Assembly (NCBI GenBank): GCA_964583335.1 | Contig: CAZOVG010000001.1 | Coordinates: 124,001 to 188,000, forward strand | Length of the DNA stretch: 64,000 bases | Source of the DNA: JAGNKE01 sp964583335 | GTDB taxonomy: Bacteria; Pseudomonadota; Alphaproteobacteria; Micavibrionales; Micavibrionaceae | Reading direction: 5' to 3' | Part shown: positions 22,939 through 32,445 of the stretch, one piece after another | Numbering within the stretch: the first letter of the stretch is position 1 | How the letters are laid out: every line of letters starts with the position of its first letter | Made by a program: the position numbers and the translations under genes | Notes under the pieces: generated by a model | Databases searched by the model: none | Seen by the model: the letters and a program-made list of their open reading frames with translations, nothing else | What the model was told of the DNA's origin: nothing

Positions 22939-24804
22939 TTATTTGCTGCGGTCGGACAGGCGGGTGATTTTCCCCCCGCCCTTATTATCGGGCGCGTCGT
23001 TTCCGGGGATATCTCCGGGAAGGATCAGGGCCAGTTCGGCAGGTTCGGTCAGGTTGCTCTCGATCACGCGGCGGGACTGGTTGCCCAGCGTCTGGTCGAA
23101 GAGATTACGGATCCCCCGCGCGTTGCCCAGCTTGTCCTTGCGGTTGGGCTCCATATTGCGGATCACCGCGCGGATTTTCTCCTTGGCCAGACCGCTCATT
23201 TCAAACGCATGGGCCGCGCAGAAATTCTCGAATATCCGCGCCAGCTCGTCGTTCGTGTAGTCGGGGAAGTCGATATGGGCGCCGATGCGCGAATGCAGGC
23301 CCGGGTTGGAATCGACGAACCATTTCATCTCGTCCTTATAGCCCGCGAGTATGACGACCATGCTGTCGCGCTTGTCCTCCATCGCCTTGACCAGCATTGT
23401 GGTGACGTGGGCGCCGTAATCGCGCCAGCTGTCGCGGACGTCGAGGTCGTAGGCTTCGTCCACGAACAGAACGCCGTCCTTGGCGCGTTTAATGACTTCG
23501 GCGGTGATATGCTCGCTCTGGCCGATATATTCGCCCACGAGCTTGGAGCGGTCCACTTCGACCACGTGGCCGCGCTTGAGATAGCCCAGCTTTTTGTATA
23601 TTTCGCCGAGCAGGCGGGCGACGGTCGTTTTGCCCGTCCCGGGATTGCCGGAGAAGACCATGTGCAGGGAGGGCCGATATTCGCCCGTCCAGCCGGTCGC
23701 GCGGCGGCGGTTATCGGCCAGAACCATGTAAAAGAGTGCGCGGATCTGGTCCTTGACGTTCTGGAGTCCGATCAGGGAGTCGAAAGGTTTGAGGATTTCC
23801 TCCAGATCGTCGCGGGTCAGCAGGCGAGGGCCTTCCTCGGCTTTTTTAGCTTCGTCGAACTTGATGAAGGTCAGGGGCTTGTCGAGATCAATGCGCGTGA
23901 CTTCCTCTTCGGGCCCGGAGGTGAAAATTTTGGGCGTCTGGGGCAACTCCGTGCGGGAGGAAGCCGGATCCGTGAAGGCCGGGGGCAGATCGACGATCCG
24001 CTCAAGGCCCTTGTTATAGAGCCAATCGAAAGCATCACCGGCGGGGTTGATCTCGGCGCTGATTTTCATCAGGCCGATGGCCTTTTCGAGATCCTTTTCG
24101 CAGCCGTGGCCCTCGGCATGGCACAGGGCAGTATAATAATAGAGGCGCTCGCCGACCCAATCGGCGGCGGCGCGTTCCTCCTGCGGGCTTTCCTCATAGG
24201 CCTCGATGCCCTGCCGGAGGATCTGGAAGGCATAGGGCGGGTCGGTGTCGGCGCCGCCGGACATGAGATGGAAGCGGGTGTAATAGGAGAAAAACGCCGC
24301 CGGATAACGCTCGACGATCAAGGCCTGCAGGATACTCTTGGCGCGTTTCACGTCGGTCTTGGTGCCGTCGCTTTCGAGCAGGGCCAGCGCGAGTTCGTAG
24401 CGGCTTTCGGCGTCGCCGGTTGCGGCGGCGCGCTCGAACAGCTCCAGCGCGCGGGCGCGGTTGATCTGGCTGGCGGCCAGAATCTTGTCCCAGCCGAAAT
24501 AGTATTTAGCCAGAAGGCGGATGCCTTCGAGGTGGCTCTTCTCCTCGGCGTGCGTAAGGTATTTCACCAGCGTGTCGGGGTTCAGCCCGGTGCGGGCGTT
24601 GCCCATCATCATCTGGCGGCAGAGCCAGACCGTGATTCCCATATCGGCCTTGTTTTCGGAGAGATAGCGGGCGCAGGCGAAGACCTTGCTCTCGATATTC
24701 TCAAGATTTCTTGAACGATCGTGGCGGCCTTCGGGGATTTTCCCCAACATCTCATAGGCCGCGCGGAGGGAGATAAAGCTTTCAACCGTGTATTCAACGG
24801 CCAT
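22939..24804 (-). CDS. AAA+ ATPase (CbbX/SpoVK/EccA-like) with N-terminal Sel1-type repeats
   Basis: 621 residues. The first half is helical with Sel1/TPR-like repeats (ARALELFERAAATGDAESRYELALALLES and EKAIGLMKISAEIN). The second half is a CbbX-type AAA+ module: FDSLIGLQNVKDQIRALFYMV, Walker A GNPGTGKT, VVEVDRSKLVGEYIGQSE, Walker B VLFVDEAYDL, sensor region MVVILAGYKDEM and GLHSRIGAHIDFPDYTNDEL. The order (repeat domain then AAA) is that of EccA of type VII secretion and of some stress AAA proteins. No secretion genes are nearby, so the client is unknown. Confidence 0.85.
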   Translation of the reverse strand: MAVEYTVESFISLRAAYEMLGKIPEGRHDRSRNLENIESKVFACARYLSENKADMGITVWLCRQMMMGNARTGLNPDTLVKYLTHAEEKSHLEGIRLLAKYYFGWDKILAASQINRARALELFERAAATGDAESRYELALALLESDGTKTDVKRAKSILQALIVERYPAAFFSYYTRFHLMSGGADTDPPYAFQILRQGIEAYEESPQEERAAADWVGERLYYYTALCHAEGHGCEKDLEKAIGLMKISAEINPAGDAFDWLYNKGLERIVDLPPAFTDPASSRTELPQTPKIFTSGPEEEVTRIDLDKPLTFIKFDEAKKAEEGPRLLTRDDLEEILKPFDSLIGLQNVKDQIRALFYMVLADNRRRATGWTGEYRPSLHMVFSGNPGTGKTTVARLLGEIYKKLGYLKRGHVVEVDRSKLVGEYIGQSEHITAEVIKRAKDGVLFVDEAYDLDVRDSWRDYGAHVTTMLVKAMEDKRDSMVVILAGYKDEMKWFVDSNPGLHSRIGAHIDFPDYTNDELARIFENFCAAHAFEMSGLAKEKIRAVIRNMEPNRKDKLGNARGIRNLFDQTLGNQSRRVIESNLTEPAELALILPGDIPGNDAPDNKGGGKITRLSDRSK

Positions 24805-25007
24805 GATTCAACCTTCTTTGTTTTTTTGACATTCTGCTCGTATTCTCAAAAAAATACAAACTTATCAAAATCGGTTTATTCACAAGCCCCGCCTCATACC
24901 CCAACCTAACCCGGCCCGTATGTATGTAGTTATGCAATGATATGCATACTCGTATGTATTCGTCAATAAAATTTAGGTTATGTTGTGCTTTTTAGGCAGC
25001 GACTCGG

Positions 25008-26021
25008 CTAAAGATCGAGGTTTTGCGCGGGTTCTCCCGCGTCTTTGGCCCTATGCACGGGCGCGGTCTGGGCGGGGATGTCGTTGATGATCCAGCGCAT
25101 CATTTTCCAGTTGTCCTGCGGTTCGCCAACCGTGACGGACGGGCTGGCGAGGACGTAGACGCCCTCCTTGCGGTGCGCGAGCAGTTCGTCGGTCAGGATT
25201 TTATAGGGATCGGATTTCAGAACCTCATCGTGGTTCGTGAAGATCAGATTGCTGAAGAGCGGTTTGCCCTCGGGCTGTTTGATCGTGTTGCCCTTGATGC
25301 CCTTCGTGGCGTGCTCGGATACGGTCGTCGCGGACGGGATGAGTTGAAAGAGGCGCGGGAAGCCGATGATGCGCGTCTCGCCGATCGGCACACCCGCGCG
25401 GCGCTGCTGGAGCGCATTATAGAGATGAGAGATGTCGTCTTCGCGGTGGCCGAGGAAGAAGTTGCGGTACGGTACGACCGCACCCTTGTGCAATGCGAAG
25501 ACGCGCCCGTTCAGGGGGTGTTCGGAATCCAACTCGTGTACGCGGCGGATGGCCGCCCGGGCTTCCTGCGCCGAATGGACGGGAATGCTGATGTAATTTC
25601 CGCGATTCCCCGCGATCCAGTCCTTGAGGTTCTTCGCGCCCTTTTCGCGCAGGTTTTCAAACGAGATCGGCCGACCCGCCAGATCGAGATTGAGGCTGAG
25701 CAGCACCGCCTTGCCCTTTTTTACGGCGTCGGCGAGGCCGTTGCCGGCCTGGCGGTTGAAGACGTGGTCATGGTCGCCGAGGCCGGGCGGGCGGACCCAG
25801 CAGGCCTTGACGATTTCCTCGTCGCCCACCCGCGTATGGGAGCGGCGGAAGGTGAGCGGGATGGCATCGTTCACAGAGACGGCCTCAAGCTTTTCGGCCT
25901 CTTCGGGATGGGCCGCGTTGATGCCCAACGCCGCGTTGCCTTTATACAGCCGCTCGAATTCGGTCGCGCTCATTTCCTTAGAGAAGCCGGTTTCCTTGTT
26001 AAATACGAGCGCCACGTCCAT
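25008..26021 (-). CDS. Unknown cytoplasmic protein, 337 residues
   Basis: No signal peptide or membrane segment. The sequence is well formed and codon use is like its neighbours, so it is a true gene. Notable segments are CWVRPPGLGDHDHVFNRQAGNGL, DWIAGNRGNYISIPVHSAQEARAAI and IIGFPRLFQLIPSATTVSEHATKGI, none of which I can tie to a family. It stands alone: 203 bases from the AAA+ gene and 124 from the acyl-CoA dehydrogenase gene. ATG 26021. Confidence 0.7.
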   Translation of the reverse strand: MDVALVFNKETGFSKEMSATEFERLYKGNAALGINAAHPEEAEKLEAVSVNDAIPLTFRRSHTRVGDEEIVKACWVRPPGLGDHDHVFNRQAGNGLADAVKKGKAVLLSLNLDLAGRPISFENLREKGAKNLKDWIAGNRGNYISIPVHSAQEARAAIRRVHELDSEHPLNGRVFALHKGAVVPYRNFFLGHREDDISHLYNALQQRRAGVPIGETRIIGFPRLFQLIPSATTVSEHATKGIKGNTIKQPEGKPLFSNLIFTNHDEVLKSDPYKILTDELLAHRKEGVYVLASPSVTVGEPQDNWKMMRWIINDIPAQTAPVHRAKDAGEPAQNLDL

Positions 26022-26145
26022 GATGCACCTCTTCCGCCTGACACGTCTTTTTGTTTACATAAGCGTTTCTAGCAAAAAAATCACGGGCCGTCACGGCGGT
26101 TTTACGCTGCGCCGCCGCGCGGGCTTCAGGGCATTTTTCAGGGAT

Positions 26146-27936
26146 TTAAAACTGCGCCTCGTCCATGTCCATCAGGGTCGCGGCCCCGGCCATGACCATG
26201 CGGAAGCGGGCTTCGGATTCGGGCAGCATGCGCTCCATGAAGAAACGCGCGGTCTTGAGCTTGGCTTCAAGGAACGCCTTGTCGGCGCTGCCCTGCTCCA
26301 GCTTTTCCTGCGCGGCCTTGACGATCAGGCACCACATATAGGCCAGAGCGACCAGCGCGAATTGCCGCAGGTAATCGCTTGAGGCGGCCCCGGCCTCCTC
26401 GGGGTTCTTTAGGCCCTTTTGGGCGATCGTCGCGGTGCTTTGCTGCAGCTTGGCGAAGGCCTTGGCCAACGGAAAGACGAATTCCTGGAGCTTGGGATTC
26501 GTTTGCTCCGCCATGATGAAATCGTTCACCGGATGGAAGAAGCGGCGCAGCAAACGGCCAAAGCCCTGCGGCATTTTCCGGCCCACGAGGTCGAGGGCCT
26601 GAATGCCGTTCGTGCCCTCGTAGATCTGCGCGATGCGGGCGTCACGGACATATTGCTCCATGCCCCATTCCCAGATATAGCCGTGGCCGCCATAGACTTG
26701 CTGGCTGAGGATGGCGACTTCGGTGCCCATGTCGGTCTGGTAGGCCTTTACGATCGGCGTCAGCAGCGCGACAAGATCGTCGGCCTTCTGTTTCTCGGCC
26801 GCGTCGGGGTGGCGCTGGGAGATATCGAGATTCATACCGACCCAGTAGGAGAGCGCACGTGAGCCCTCAACGAACGCCTTGCCGGTTAGCAGCATGCGGC
26901 GCACGTCGGGATGCACGATGATCGGATCGGCGGGTTTTTCCGGATGCTTTGCACCCTTCAGGCTGCGCATCTGGAGACGGTCCTTGGCGTAAATCACCGC
27001 GTTCTGGTAGGCGACTTCGGCCACGCCCAGACCCTGCATCGCCACGCCCAGACGCGCGGCGTTCATCATGGTGAACATGGCCTTGAGGCCCTTGTGCGGC
27101 TCGCCGACCAGCCAGCCGATTGCGGCGTCGAAATTCATGACGCAGGTGCTTGAGGCCTTGATGCCCATCTTATGCTCGATGGAGCCGCAGACCACGCCGT
27201 TGCGCGTGCCGGGGGTGCCGTCCGGCTTGGGCAGGAACTTTGGTACGACGAACAGGGAAATGCCTTTTACGCCCTCCGGCGCGTCGGGCAGCTTGGCCAG
27301 AACGAGGTGGATAATGTTTTCGGTCAGGTCGTGCTCGCCCGCCGAGATGAAAATCTTGGTGCCGTCGATCTTGAAGGAACCGTCCGGCTGCGGGGCGGCC
27401 TTGGCCTTGATGAGGCCGAGATCGGTGCCGCAGTGCGGCTCGGTCAGGCACATGGTGCCGGACCATTCGCCGGAGATGAGCTTGGGCAGGTAGAGCGCCT
27501 TTTGTTCGTCGGTGCCGAAATGATGCAGCGCCTCATACGCGCCCTGCGAGAGGCCGGGATACATGCCGAGCGACATGTTGGCGGCGCAGATCATTTCCTG
27601 CATGACGGTGTTGAGCAGCATGGGCATACCCATTCCGCCATATTCGGGGTCGGCGCTGAGGCCGCACCAGCCGCCCTGCGCGAAGGTGTCGTAGGCCTCC
27701 TTGAAGCCTTCGGGGGTGCGGACGACGCCGTTTTCGAGCACACAGCCCTCCTTGTCGCCGCTTTGGTTGAGGGGGAAAAGCACCTCCTGACAGATCTTCG
27801 CGCCCTCCTCGATGATCTGGTCGATCAGGTCGGTCGAAAAATCGCCGTATCCGGGCAGCGTGTTCAAGGTTTCGGCCTTTAAAACGTCATGCAGAATGAA
27901 GCGTATGTCAGCCAAGGGCGGGTTGTAGGACGGCAT
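26146..27936 (-). CDS. Acyl-CoA dehydrogenase, long DmdC-like type
   Basis: 596 residues, longer than classical acyl-CoA dehydrogenases (about 380) because of extra N- and C-terminal segments found in the DmdC/FadE5-like group. FAD-binding and substrate motifs: GGWCGLSADPEYGGMGMP, MCLTEPHCGTDLG, GTKIFISAGEHDL, and the catalytic-glutamate region QIYEGTNGIQALDLVGRK. It introduces the trans double bond into acyl-CoA or a methylthiopropionyl-type substrate. With the hydroxyacyl-CoA dehydrogenase and thiolase genes downstream in the window it completes a beta-oxidation set. Confidence 0.93.
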   Translation of the reverse strand: MPSYNPPLADIRFILHDVLKAETLNTLPGYGDFSTDLIDQIIEEGAKICQEVLFPLNQSGDKEGCVLENGVVRTPEGFKEAYDTFAQGGWCGLSADPEYGGMGMPMLLNTVMQEMICAANMSLGMYPGLSQGAYEALHHFGTDEQKALYLPKLISGEWSGTMCLTEPHCGTDLGLIKAKAAPQPDGSFKIDGTKIFISAGEHDLTENIIHLVLAKLPDAPEGVKGISLFVVPKFLPKPDGTPGTRNGVVCGSIEHKMGIKASSTCVMNFDAAIGWLVGEPHKGLKAMFTMMNAARLGVAMQGLGVAEVAYQNAVIYAKDRLQMRSLKGAKHPEKPADPIIVHPDVRRMLLTGKAFVEGSRALSYWVGMNLDISQRHPDAAEKQKADDLVALLTPIVKAYQTDMGTEVAILSQQVYGGHGYIWEWGMEQYVRDARIAQIYEGTNGIQALDLVGRKMPQGFGRLLRRFFHPVNDFIMAEQTNPKLQEFVFPLAKAFAKLQQSTATIAQKGLKNPEEAGAASSDYLRQFALVALAYMWCLIVKAAQEKLEQGSADKAFLEAKLKTARFFMERMLPESEARFRMVMAGAATLMDMDEAQF

Positions 27937-28084
27937 GGAGCGGGAACCCCCTGATTTGTTCTTAATCTTTTGAAATTATACCCCAAAACTGCCTGTCCGG
28001 GGGCGTAAAGAATCGTGCGCAGTGAATTTTTTGCGCTTTTTGCGGCGGTGTTGTAGATTACGGATAATAAAAACAGGGGTGTTG

Positions 28085-28399
28085 ATGCGCGCTGCCCGCA
28101 ATCCGATCGAAGACCTTCGGCAAATGACCGAAGATCATTACGGCGATTTCGTTCTGAACCGGGGACGGCTCCAGCTCACGTTTTCGCGTGAGACTTCGGG
28201 CGACGGGAATTTGCGCCTGCTGCTTTCCGAGATTTGCTCTATCGGCGTGACCCATGGTCAGCCGGGCGTCCTTCCGCAAAACGTTTTTGATCAGTTGAGA
28301 CCGGATATGCCGTTTGCGCTTGCCCGTAACGTGGATCTTTATTCCGGGCAGCACCCAGACTATCTTATCATTGATATCCGAACCATGGATCTGGCCTGA
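28085..28399 (+). CDS. Unknown small protein, first of a coupled pair
   Basis: 104 residues from ATG 28085, preceded by AGGGGTG. Soluble, no motif recognised; contains GRLQLTFSRETSGDGNLRLLLSEICSIG and a C-terminal HPDYLIIDIRTMDLA. Its stop overlaps the next start by one base (TGATG at 28397-28401), so the two proteins are translated together and may act as partners. Confidence 0.6.
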   Translation: MRAARNPIEDLRQMTEDHYGDFVLNRGRLQLTFSRETSGDGNLRLLLSEICSIGVTHGQPGVLPQNVFDQLRPDMPFALARNVDLYSGQHPDYLIIDIRTMDLA

Positions 28400-28794
28400 T
28401 GACAGACACCGACACATACACCGCCGACGAAGACCGCGCCGCCTCTTTGTTCATCACCTTCGGACGCAGCCACGGGGCCGTGACGATGGTTCAGGGCCAA
28501 CGCCGCATCATCGACGATTTAGACGAAGGCGTCGATTTCATGCTGTCCGACGATACGGGCATGGATACATACGACCATAATGCGCCGAACGAGTCCTTTC
28601 CGCTGTCTTTGCATTTTAAAGGGCGGACTGCGCAGGACGTCGCCGAAGGTCTCAAGGCCGTTCTTGACGCGCATGGGTTTTCAACGGATGAAAGCCCGAG
28701 TGTTACGCCTAACGGGCGTTTACGCGTGATGCGCAACGTTTTCGTTCATCAGCGCGATCAGGACGTTTTCGTCGAAGTTCCCAACATGCCCTGA
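28399..28794 (+). CDS. Unknown protein, second of a coupled pair
   Basis: 131 residues, acidic N-terminus (MTDTDTYTADEDRAASLF), no membrane segment, no recognised domain. Translationally coupled to the preceding gene. It overlaps the convergent ceramidase-family gene by 37 bases. The pattern GAVTMVQGQRRIIDDLDEGVDF suggests an alpha/beta fold, but that is only an impression. Confidence 0.6.
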   Translation: MTDTDTYTADEDRAASLFITFGRSHGAVTMVQGQRRIIDDLDEGVDFMLSDDTGMDTYDHNAPNESFPLSLHFKGRTAQDVAEGLKAVLDAHGFSTDESPSVTPNGRLRVMRNVFVHQRDQDVFVEVPNMP

Positions 28795-29426
28795 TTCATG
28801 ATGTAGGCTCTTGCCGTCAGGTAGAGCAGCAAACCGTTCAGCATATGCCAGAGGAAATGCGTGCCCAGCGGCCAGCTCGGGCAAAGGTTCATATCCAGTG
28901 TGCGGAAGGTCAGAGAAACGATGAAGAGGAGCGCAGCATATAGAAGAATGTTGCGCTCTTGCTTTATGTTGCGGGCGTGCCACATGCCGAAGCCGGTGAG
29001 GAAGACGAGCGAGGGGATATAGCCTGCGGAGCCGTTCAGAATATCTGAAGGAACCGCATCACAGGCCGCGCTCGCCCCCATAAAGACCACAAAGAGGAGC
29101 GCTGTTTTCAGGGCATCAAGCCGCATCACGAAGGTCGCGTAAAAGACGATGAAGGAGATCTGATAGAGCAGGATCGGGATCACGTCGCTGCGCTGCGCGG
29201 CGTGGGTGGCAAGCGTATGAAACAGCGTGCTGCCCGCGCCGATGGCGCATAAAAGGACGATCAATATGCGGGTCTGCGTGTTCAGAGCGCCGCGTTTTTT
29301 TGCAAGGCTATATGCAAAAAATGCTGCAATGAAAAAGGCTAGATTGGTGACCGCGTTCACCGGCTCGGCCAGCAACCCCGGCGCAAGCCGTTCGCAATAA
29401 ATGTCGATATAACCGGCTGTCCGCAT
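28758..29426 (-). CDS. Ceramidase/alkaline-phytoceramidase family membrane protein
   Basis: 222 residues and seven hydrophobic helices. It has the family's spaced metal and active-site motifs: YCERL...EPVNAVTNLAFF, GAGSTLFHTLATHAAQRSDVIPI (His and the SD pair), RTLDMNLCPSWPLGTHFLWHMLNGL (Asp and two His). Family members hydrolyse ceramides or related amide-linked lipids within the membrane (CREST superfamily). Bacterial members are common but mostly uncharacterised; sphingolipid or N-acyl lipid turnover is inferred. Confidence 0.85.
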   Translation of the reverse strand: MRTAGYIDIYCERLAPGLLAEPVNAVTNLAFFIAAFFAYSLAKKRGALNTQTRILIVLLCAIGAGSTLFHTLATHAAQRSDVIPILLYQISFIVFYATFVMRLDALKTALLFVVFMGASAACDAVPSDILNGSAGYIPSLVFLTGFGMWHARNIKQERNILLYAALLFIVSLTFRTLDMNLCPSWPLGTHFLWHMLNGLLLYLTARAYIMNQGMLGTSTKTS

Positions 29427-29436
29427 ATTTTTAACC

Positions 29437-29889
29437 CTAAACCCCGCCCGCCTTTAATTTACCATAGACCATGACGAAGGCGCCGACGAAAATCAGTGCG
29501 CCGCCGACGATGGTCGAAAGATCGATCTGCTTGAGCCCGAAAAAGAGGAAGCCCAGCATCAGAACGAAAAACGGATAGGCGATCTCGCCCATCGAGGCGT
29601 AGACGGCGGAGGTGCCGCGAATGGAATAGTTTGTCACCATCCAGCCGCAGGAGCCGACGAAGAGCGTGGCGATCAGAGCGACCAGAAGGCCGGGGGTCTG
29701 GATGAGCGGGGTGTAGTCGATGGGTTCACGCTTGATCAGCCAGAGCAGGCCGACGTTGAAAAAGCCGATGGTGGTGCTCAGCAGCAAAAAGGCCGTGACG
29801 CTTATGTTCGTCGTGTAACGCTCGATCATCAGATAGGCGAGGCCGTAGAGCGCGGCGGAAACAAAAGGCAGAAAAACCGGGGAGATCAT
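29437..29889 (-). CDS. Half-size EamA/DMT-type transporter (second copy in window)
   Basis: 150 residues, five helices, one EamA repeat: GLAYLMIERYTTNISVTAFLLLSTTIGFFNVGLLWLIKR, then the typical second half ASMGEIAYPFFVLMLGFLFFGLKQIDLSTIVGGALIFVGAFVMVYGK with conserved Glu. It must dimerise to make a full carrier. It lies 10 bases upstream of the ceramidase gene on the same strand and so is in one unit with it. Substrate unknown. Confidence 0.8.
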   Translation of the reverse strand: MISPVFLPFVSAALYGLAYLMIERYTTNISVTAFLLLSTTIGFFNVGLLWLIKREPIDYTPLIQTPGLLVALIATLFVGSCGWMVTNYSIRGTSAVYASMGEIAYPFFVLMLGFLFFGLKQIDLSTIVGGALIFVGAFVMVYGKLKAGGV

Positions 29890-29922
29890 GTCGCGTCCGT
29901 TCTGGATGTGTGGTGTGCCTTT

Positions 29923-32337
29923 CTAGTTTCTCAAGGGCTTGCCCTTATCCAGCATATGCTCGATGCGGGCCAGCGTGCCTTCGTTGCGCACCAGTTTCAT
30001 GAATTCGCGCAACTCCAGCTTCAGCAGGTCGTCCTCGCTCACCTTGTCCGTGAGGTCCGCGCCGCCGCCGCTCAGCACCTCGGCGAGATGGTCGGAGACC
30101 ACCCCGTCATAGGGTGTGGCCTTGCCGGATTTCTGGAGGTCGCTGACCGCCATATTGAGCGCGAGCTTGCCGCCCGCGCCGGGGATGCGGATGCCCTGCA
30201 CCTTTTCGGGGGTCTTATAGTTTTCCGCCAGTTTGAGGGCGCGCTGCTTGGCGTCAAACAACAGGCGGTCGCGGTTCATGGTGATGCCGTCCGAATCCCG
30301 GAAATAGCCGATCTCCACCGCCTCGTGCGCGGATTTGGCGACTTTCGCCGTTCCGATGGCCTCGAAGGCCTTGCGGGACGCGCCCATCGGCGTGGTGTCG
30401 GGCGAGAACCAGACGTTCTTCTTGCCGATTTTTTCCATATCTTGCGCGAATTTGCTGCGCTCGCGTTCCTGCATCCGCAGGATCATCTCCTTGCAGCCGC
30501 CCCAGCCGGGGATGAGGCCGACCCCGACCTCGACAAGGCCGCAATAGGTCTCGGCGTGGGCCTGCACGGCATCTGAGGCCAGCAAAATCTCGCAGCCGCC
30601 GCCCAAGGCCATGCCGCTCGGCGCGCTCACCACCGGGAAGGGCGCGTATTTCAGGTTCATGAAGACTTTCTGGCCCTGCGCCACGAAGCTTTCGACCTGC
30701 GGCCACATGGCGATGTTGATCATGAAGATCGCGAGGCCGAGATTGGCCCCGGCGGAGAAATGCGAGCCTTCGTTATAGATGACCAGCGCCTTATACTTTC
30801 CGTTCGATTTCTCGATGGTGGTGCGGGCCTGTTCGAGCAGGGCGAACAGATCCTCGTCGAAGGTGTTCATCTTGGTCTGATGCTCGAAGCAGAGCACGCC
30901 GTCACCGATATCCCACACCTTGGCGGAGCCGTTCTTGAGCACAGGTTCGCTTGAGAGTTTGAGATCGCTCAGCAGCAGGACGCCCTCGGGCCGCTTGACA
31001 TCGTGGTATTTTCCGTCCGTGCCGAAAAACTGGCGCTTGCCGTTGGCGATGAGGTAGAAGGTGCCCTCGCCGACCTTTTTGAGGATTTCGGGCACATCGA
31101 TATTTTCGATCTTGAGCTTGGCCGCGAACCATTTGGGGCCGAGCGCGTCGATCATCTCGAACGGGCCGTTCTTCCAGTTGTAGCCGAGCTTCATAGCCTC
31201 GTCGATGTCGAAGACCGTATCGGCGATCTCGCCCACGAGGGAGGCGGCGTAATGTAATGTCTGTTTCAGGACTTCCCATGCGTATTTTCCGCCCGCGTCC
31301 GGCGATTCCACAACGGCGCGCAGGCCCTTTTTGCCCGCGTCGGCGCTTTCGGGTTTTTCTTTTGCTGCGGGTTTGTACTGGCTTTCCGCGAAGGAGTCGG
31401 GCTTAAGGGAGAGCGCCTGCTTGGCTTTATCCTTGGAATTGGGATCGAGGCGGTAGAAGCCGCCCTTGCCCTTGCGGCCCGTATAGCCCGCCGCGATCAT
31501 CTGGTGCACGAAGGGGTGATCGACATGCAGCTTGCGGTAGGCGTCATTGGCGGGCAGGTTCGTCAGCAGCGAGTCCGCCAGCTTGGGCATCAGGTCGATG
31601 CCCACGAGGTCGATCAGGCCAAAGACGCCCGTTTTGGGAATCCCTACGGGCTTGCTCATCACCGCGTCGGCGAGCTCGATCGAGACGTTTTGTTTGATCG
31701 CCTCGTTCACCCCGGCGGTCAGCCAGAAGACGCCCAAACGGTTGGCGATGAATCCCGGCGTGTCGTGGCACAGGACCACGCCCTTGCCCAGCTCGATATC
31801 GCAGAAATTGCGCACCGTCTCGATGGCGTCCAGCCTCGTCTCCTTGCTCACGATCAGCTCCAGCAGGCGCATATAGCGCGGCGGGTTGAAGAAGTGCGTA
31901 ATCATGAAATCTTTTTTGAACTGGTCGCTCTGCCCCTCCGCCAGCTTGTGCAGCGGAATGGTCGAGGTGTTGGAGGAGACGATCGAGCCCTTCTTGCGGT
32001 GGTGGTCCAGCTTGGCATAGGTCTTGTGCTTGATCTCAAGGTTCTCGACGACGACTTCGATAATCCAATCCACGTCGGCCAGAAGATTCAAATGGTCCTC
32101 CAGATTGCCGCAGGTGATGCGTTTGGCGTTCCCGGGCAGCATGAAGGGCGCGGGGTCGGCTTTCAGCATCTTTTCGAGCGCGCCTTCGGCGAAGGCGTTG
32201 CGGTTGCCGCCGAACTTGGCCAGATCGGGGGGCACGATGTCCAGCAGCACGACGGGATAGCCCGCGTTGGCGGCCTGCGCGGCGATGCCGCTGCCCATGA
32301 CTCCGGCGCCGATGACGGCGATTTTATTGATTTTCAT
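29923..32337 (-). CDS. 3-hydroxyacyl-CoA dehydrogenase/enoyl-CoA hydratase fusion
   Basis: 804 residues. The N-terminal NAD domain begins MKINKIAVIGAGVMGSGIAAQ (Rossmann GxGxMGxG), with SNTSTIPLHKLAE and HFFNPPRYMRLLELI (catalytic His region), followed by the dehydrogenase C-terminal domains. The enoyl-CoA hydratase domain is at the C-terminal end, with its two active-site glutamates in GMALGGGCEILLAS and VEVGVGLIPGWGG. This order is the reverse of E. coli FadB/FadJ. It performs the hydration and second oxidation steps of beta-oxidation. GAGG lies before ATG 32337. Confidence 0.95.
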   Translation of the reverse strand: MKINKIAVIGAGVMGSGIAAQAANAGYPVVLLDIVPPDLAKFGGNRNAFAEGALEKMLKADPAPFMLPGNAKRITCGNLEDHLNLLADVDWIIEVVVENLEIKHKTYAKLDHHRKKGSIVSSNTSTIPLHKLAEGQSDQFKKDFMITHFFNPPRYMRLLELIVSKETRLDAIETVRNFCDIELGKGVVLCHDTPGFIANRLGVFWLTAGVNEAIKQNVSIELADAVMSKPVGIPKTGVFGLIDLVGIDLMPKLADSLLTNLPANDAYRKLHVDHPFVHQMIAAGYTGRKGKGGFYRLDPNSKDKAKQALSLKPDSFAESQYKPAAKEKPESADAGKKGLRAVVESPDAGGKYAWEVLKQTLHYAASLVGEIADTVFDIDEAMKLGYNWKNGPFEMIDALGPKWFAAKLKIENIDVPEILKKVGEGTFYLIANGKRQFFGTDGKYHDVKRPEGVLLLSDLKLSSEPVLKNGSAKVWDIGDGVLCFEHQTKMNTFDEDLFALLEQARTTIEKSNGKYKALVIYNEGSHFSAGANLGLAIFMINIAMWPQVESFVAQGQKVFMNLKYAPFPVVSAPSGMALGGGCEILLASDAVQAHAETYCGLVEVGVGLIPGWGGCKEMILRMQERERSKFAQDMEKIGKKNVWFSPDTTPMGASRKAFEAIGTAKVAKSAHEAVEIGYFRDSDGITMNRDRLLFDAKQRALKLAENYKTPEKVQGIRIPGAGGKLALNMAVSDLQKSGKATPYDGVVSDHLAEVLSGGGADLTDKVSEDDLLKLELREFMKLVRNEGTLARIEHMLDKGKPLRN

Positions 32338-32361
32338 TCAGACCTCTTTCTATCCCTATTC

Positions 32362-32402
32362 TAAGCATAAAACTGAAACTCGTGCGGAAATTTTTGGTCT
32401 TT
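32362..32402. repeat. Distal copy of the 3' end of the gene at 33183
   Basis: 41 bases matching 33184-33224 at 39 positions, with 35 consecutive identical bases (32365-32399). On the minus strand it encodes KDQKFPHEFQFYA and TAG; the intact gene ends KDQKFPHEFQFYA and TAA. All three differences in the coding portion are silent. It sits 24 bases before the dehydrogenase/hydratase gene. Confidence 0.85.
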
Positions 32403-32445
32403 TGCTGCTGATGCTGCATGTAACGCTTCACGTACATAAAAAAGC

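Noticed and set aside
22784..23260. Plus-strand ORF within the CTGCGT cluster and AAA+ gene end
   Set aside because: It begins inside the repeat cluster, runs through the terminator and continues antisense to a well-supported gene.
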